Shown in pieces: positions 13,463-15,392 of a stretch of 15,392 bases of DNA. Under the pieces are notes generated by a model. It was not told the DNA's origin. It made no database searches and saw only the letters and a program-made list of their open reading frames with translations. This DNA comes from CAYQTL01 sp964420405. GTDB lineage: Bacteria > Acidobacteriota > Thermoanaerobaculia > Thermoanaerobaculales > Sulfomarinibacteraceae. The position numbers and the translations under genes were made by a program. The stretch's first letter is position 1. Every line of letters begins with the position of its first letter. The stretch covers positions 1 to 15,392 of the forward strand of contig CAYQTL010000091.1 of the NCBI GenBank assembly GCA_964420405.1, in the 5' to 3' direction.

Positions 13463-13464
13463 CG
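13433..13464. repeat. Octamer tandem repeat spanning the pabC stop codon
   Basis: Four units, GTGCGAGG, GTGTGAGG, GTGCGACG, GTGTGACG, run across the last codons and TGA (13460-13462) of pabC. Same family as 8199-8246 and 8361-8384. GCGACGG (13451-13457) can also pair with CCGTCGC (13484-13490) beyond the stop, but no T-run follows, so I do not call a terminator. Confidence 0.85.
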
Positions 13465-13492
13465 GTCCGCGGCACCCTGGAGGCCGTCGCCG

Positions 13493-13921
13493 CTACCGGC
13501 GTCGCTCCCCGACCGGGCACGAGTCGTCGCGGCAGCCGGACGGGAACGGGATCGGCAGGCGGTGGCGGTGGCGGGCGACGAGCCGGTAGGCCACCGGGCC
13601 GACCCACGACAGCGGCGGCACGCCGGTGATCGCCGCCAGCCAGCGCCAGCCGGGGACCTCCTGCAGGATGCGGCGCCACGCCTCGAACCCGGCAAGCAGC
13701 TCGTCGCGCTCGGTGCGGACCCACATGGCGCCCTCGAGCTCGCCGCGGGGCACCGGCAGCTCGTCGTCGGATGCCCGGCGGAAGTCGCGGAACCGGAGGC
13801 GCTCGCCGCTCGCGCGGCGCTCGGTCCAGGCCCGCGACTGCTGGCACAGGGGGCATGCGCCGTCGAAGAAGACCTCCACGTGGGCCATCGACCGGTGCAA
13901 CGGCAGGCGGAGGGTTGACAT
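13493..13921 (-). CDS. DCC-family thiol-disulfide oxidoreductase (DUF393)
   Basis: 142 residues. FFDGACPLCQ (18-27) is the family's DxxCPLC signature, with C23 and C26 forming a thioredoxin-like CxxC. Further family marks are LRFRDF, GAMWVRTERDELLAGFEAWR, and P.LSWVGPVAYRLVARHR. The family is predicted to act in thiol-disulfide exchange; substrates are unknown. ATG 13921 is chosen because AAGGTG lies 8 bases upstream; ATG 13888 (M12) would start closer to the conserved core but lacks a ribosome binding site. The segment PIPFPSG near the end is encoded by a copy of the GGGAACGGGATCGG repeat (13542-13555). The C-terminal CRDDSC adds a second Cys pair. It is divergent from the ArsR-type gene, with 29 bases between starts, so one operator could control both. 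Confidence 0.92.
   Translation of the reverse strand: MSTLRLPLHRSMAHVEVFFDGACPLCQQSRAWTERRASGERLRFRDFRRASDDELPVPRGELEGAMWVRTERDELLAGFEAWRRILQEVPGWRWLAAITGVPPLSWVGPVAYRLVARHRHRLPIPFPSGCRDDSCPVGERRR
13542..13555. repeat. GGGAACGGGATCGG repeat copy inside the DCC-family gene
   Basis: A 14-base exact match to the GGGAAC-variant core of the tracts at 1574-1590 and 14768-14781. It falls in the codons for PIPFPSG near the C-terminus of the minus-strand gene. Confidence 0.8.
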
Positions 13922-13942
13922 TTCTTAAGCACCTTCTAAAAT
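13915..13942 (+). promoter_or_regulatory. Near-consensus sigma-70 promoter for the arsR-type/HMA operon
   Basis: TTGACA (13915-13920) and TAAAAT (13937-13942) are separated by 16 bases: a perfect -35 and a 5/6 -10. This is a conspicuous AT-rich island in GC-rich DNA. The -35 overlaps the start codon of the divergent DCC gene. The expected transcription start, about 13949-13951, coincides with the ATG at 13951. TAGCC (13942-13946) and GGCTA (13955-13959) form an inverted repeat over the start, a candidate metalloregulator operator. Confidence 0.8.
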
Positions 13943-13950
13943 AGCCATAG

Positions 13951-14352
13951 ATGGGGCTAGAGATATCAGCCGAGTGTCCCGAGGCGCGCCCTCCGACCCG
14001 GCAGGAGTGCGAGCGGCGTCGCGGCCAGCCCGAGGAGATCGGGCGGCTCCGCGGTGAGCTGTCGCGCCTGGAGCCGCAGCTGCGACGGCTGTCGGACCAC
14101 TACGCCCTGCTCGGCAGCGCGACGCGGATCAAGATCCTCGCCCTGCTCGAAGGTTCCGGCGAGCTGTGCGTGTGCGACCTGGCGTCGGTTCTCGGGATGA
14201 CCCCGGCGGCGGTGTCCCAGCACCTGTCGCGGCTCAGATCCGGCGGCCTGGTGCGTGCGCGTCGAGACGGGATGACGATCTACTACCGTCGTACCGAGCT
14301 GGCGGGGTCACCACCCGCGACTACGGGACTGGGCGTCGGGGAGGGTCGATGA
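13951..14352 (+). CDS. ArsR/SmtB-family metal-responsive repressor
   Basis: 133 residues. The winged helix-turn-helix at about 48-118 follows the family closely: LLGSATRIKILALLEGSGEL, CVCDLASVLGMTPAAVSQHL and GGLVRARRDGMTIYYRR. C73 and C75 in ELCVCDLA match the metal-box Cys pair of ArsR-type sensors; two more Cys (C9, C20) in an N-terminal extension (1-45) could complete a site, as in CadC-like sensors. The family represses its own operon and leaves DNA when metal binds. Its stop overlaps the start of the HMA lipoprotein gene (ATGA). ATG 13951 is the only start before the core and lies 8 bases after the -10, so translation may be leaderless. The metal is not readable; Cys-rich sites suggest a soft metal such as Hg, Cd, Pb or As(III). 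Confidence 0.93.
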   Translation: MGLEISAECPEARPPTRQECERRRGQPEEIGRLRGELSRLEPQLRRLSDHYALLGSATRIKILALLEGSGELCVCDLASVLGMTPAAVSQHLSRLRSGGLVRARRDGMTIYYRRTELAGSPPATTGLGVGEGR

Positions 14353-14654
14353 AAACCGTCGCCCTCGTACCGGCGGCGGTGCTCACCCTCGCGGGCCTCG
14401 CCGGGTGTGCAGCTCCCGAGCCGGTGCGCGCCGAGATCTCGGTCACCGGGATGCACTGCGACGGCTGCTCGTCGGCGATCGAGGACGAGCTCGGCCGGAT
14501 CGACGGCGTGCTCGAGGCGACCGCCGACTGGGAGGCCGGTCGTGCGGTGGCGGTATTCGATCCACGCAAGGTCTCCGAGGACCTCCTCCGCTCGGCGGTC
14601 GAGGGGCTCGGGTACGAGGTGCGGGGATTGAGCGTCGGCCCTCGGGGAGAGTGA
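14349..14654 (+). CDS. Lipoprotein with heavy-metal-associated (HMA) domain
   Basis: 101 residues. MKTVALVPAAVLTLAGLAGC is a lipoprotein signal peptide with lipobox LAGC, lipidated at C20. The mature part, about 28-95, is one HMA ferredoxin-like domain: EISVTGMHCDGCSSAIEDEL with the metal-binding pair C37 and C40, followed by IDGVLEATADW, AVAVFDP and LRSAVEGLGYEV. HMA domains of this kind bind Cu(I), Hg(II) or other soft metals. Anchoring one to the membrane as a lipoprotein, rather than as a cytosolic chaperone or a soluble MerP, is unusual. The ATG overlaps the stop of the regulator by 4 bases and has GGGGAGGG just upstream. An envelope metal scavenger or donor is inferred. No ATPase or reductase gene follows. 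Confidence 0.9.
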   Translation: MKTVALVPAAVLTLAGLAGCAAPEPVRAEISVTGMHCDGCSSAIEDELGRIDGVLEATADWEAGRAVAVFDPRKVSEDLLRSAVEGLGYEVRGLSVGPRGE

Positions 14655-14752
14655 ACGTCCGCCTCAGTCCGTGCCGCCGGGGAAGCGCGGCGGCCCGTCG
14701 CCGGCCCTGCCGCCGCCACCGCCTCCGCGGCCGCCCTCCGGGCCAGCCCACC

Positions 14753-14788
14753 ATCGGGATCGGGATCGGGAACGGGATCGGGATCGGG
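14753..14788. repeat. (ATCGGG)6 hexamer tract with one AACGGG unit
   Basis: Six units from 14753: three ATCGGG, one AACGGG, two ATCGGG. Six GGG runs with 3-base loops fit the G-quadruplex pattern. It occupies the gap (14655-14838) between the HMA lipoprotein and Smr genes, in which I see no gene. The order of variant and normal units matches the reverse complement of 1467-1483. Confidence 0.95.
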
Positions 14789-14824
14789 CGGCCCAGCGGA
14801 GGGGGACCGAGGCACGCGCTGGCG

Positions 14825-14830
14825 TAGAAT
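14825..14830 (+). promoter_or_regulatory. Possible -10 element of the Smr-domain gene
   Basis: TAGAAT lies 8 bases before ATG 14839, placing the expected transcription start at or next to the start codon. No clear -35 and no Shine-Dalgarno are seen. Confidence 0.45.
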
Positions 14831-14838
14831 CGCGGGCG

Positions 14839-15375
14839 ATGCGGGGCATCCTCCACGATCCGCGGGCCCGCCGCGCGTACGTGCTCACCAAGCTGGCGGT
14901 GTTCGCGGCGGCGGCGCTGGCGACGTGGCCGCTGTCGCGGCTGATCGGCCCCGAGGCCTGGATCGGGCTCGGCGTGTTCGGCGTCCTGCTCGCCGCTCTC
15001 GCGGCGGCCGTGCTCGGGATTGGGGGTCACGATGAGCGGGCGCCCGCGGCCGCGGCCGAGCGGGAGGAGCTGCCCGACGAGGACGAGCCCGACCACGCCG
15101 AGCCGGTCGTGCTCCCGGTCGAGGACTGGATCGACCTGCACCCGTTCCCGCCCCGGGACATCCCCGCCGTCGTCGGCGACTACCTCGAGGCGGCCCACGC
15201 CGCCGGCTTCCGGGTGGTGCGGCTCGTCCACGGTCGCGGCATCGGCGTCCAGCGCGAGCGGGTCCGTTCGACCCTCGCCAAGCACCCCCTGGTCGCGTCC
15301 TTCGACGACGCCCCCCCGGACCGCGGCGGCTGGGGCGCCCAGGAGGCCCACCTCCGCGACACCCCCACCCCCTGA
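14839..15375 (+). CDS. Membrane-anchored Smr-domain protein
   Basis: 178 residues. Two hydrophobic helices lie at about 14-34 and 41-62, then an acidic linker (64-92), then a complete Smr domain at about 94-172. The domain has the family marks DLH (99-101, in WIDLHPFPPRDIP), the loop HGRGIG (131-136) and the C-terminal GGWGA (163-167). Smr domains, found at the end of MutS2 or alone, act as nucleases on branched DNA or on mRNA; the DLH and HGxG residues are thought to form the active site. The DLHPF-P variant with the GGWGA end is a common standalone subgroup. Tethering to the membrane by two helices is less usual. ATG 14839 is favoured by the -10-like TAGAAT 8 bases upstream and by loss of family-like sequence before it. 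Only 17 bases follow the stop in this window. Confidence 0.9.
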   Translation: MRGILHDPRARRAYVLTKLAVFAAAALATWPLSRLIGPEAWIGLGVFGVLLAALAAAVLGIGGHDERAPAAAAEREELPDEDEPDHAEPVVLPVEDWIDLHPFPPRDIPAVVGDYLEAAHAAGFRVVRLVHGRGIGVQRERVRSTLAKHPLVASFDDAPPDRGGWGAQEAHLRDTPTP

Positions 15376-15392
15376 CTCCTCCACCTTTTCGG

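Noticed and set aside
13451..13490. Intrinsic terminator between pabC and the DCC gene
   Set aside because: A 7-bp stem with a 25-base loop and no T-run is too weak, and one arm belongs to the octamer repeat.
14664..14891. Minus-strand open frame with an Arg-Ser repeat
   Set aside because: The Arg-Ser repeat is the antisense reading of the hexamer tract; there is no ribosome binding site and it overlaps the Smr gene start.

Overview
The window is very GC-rich, gene-dense bacterial DNA. A TPR-bearing Ser/Thr kinase of the Acidobacteriota type, a secreted Asp-box/thrombospondin-3 protein ending in an FADGFE-AWS tail, and intergenic hexamer (GGGATC) and octamer (GTGCGAAG) repeats suggest a member of Acidobacteriota, perhaps a Thermoanaerobaculia-like lineage. 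That placement is inference from gene style, not from a marker gene.

Layout. 1-227: low-complexity repeats. 228-1280 (-): Ada, the methyl-damage sensor and repair protein. 1281-1777: repeat-rich gap. 1778-2569 (+): an ArsM-like SAM methyltransferase whose reading frame is crossed by one in-frame TGA at 2393-2395. The frame reopens without a shift and encodes the expected C-terminal end of the family. The TGA sits where arsenite methyltransferases have a conserved Cys, and a perfect 8-bp hairpin with a GGA loop begins 9 nt after it. I read this as a selenocysteine codon with a bacterial SECIS, and it is the main discovery candidate here. 2541-3017 (-): a DUF1232 (YkvA-like) protein. 3286-4935 (-): a secreted Asp-box protein, divergent from 5078-7888 (+), a membrane Ser/Thr kinase with kinesin-light-chain-like TPRs. 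7866-8057 (-): a tiny membrane protein.

8468-13462 (+) is a probable operon: a concentrative nucleoside transporter with an unusual N-terminal insertion, a lipoprotein of unknown function, then pabB and pabC for p-aminobenzoate (folate) synthesis, the last two joints being 4-bp stop/start overlaps. 13493-13921 (-) is a DCC-family thiol oxidoreductase. It shares a short AT-rich promoter region with 13951-14654 (+), an ArsR-type metalloregulator overlapped by a lipoprotein carrying a heavy-metal-associated (HMA) domain. 14839-15375 (+) is a membrane-anchored Smr-domain protein.

Several genes (ada, the arsR-type gene, the smr gene) have a -10-like hexamer only 6 to 8 nt before the start codon, which suggests leaderless transcripts. 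No RNA genes, transposases or CRISPR arrays were recognised, and no selenocysteine machinery (selA, selB, selC, selD) lies in the window, so that part must be checked in the rest of the genome.
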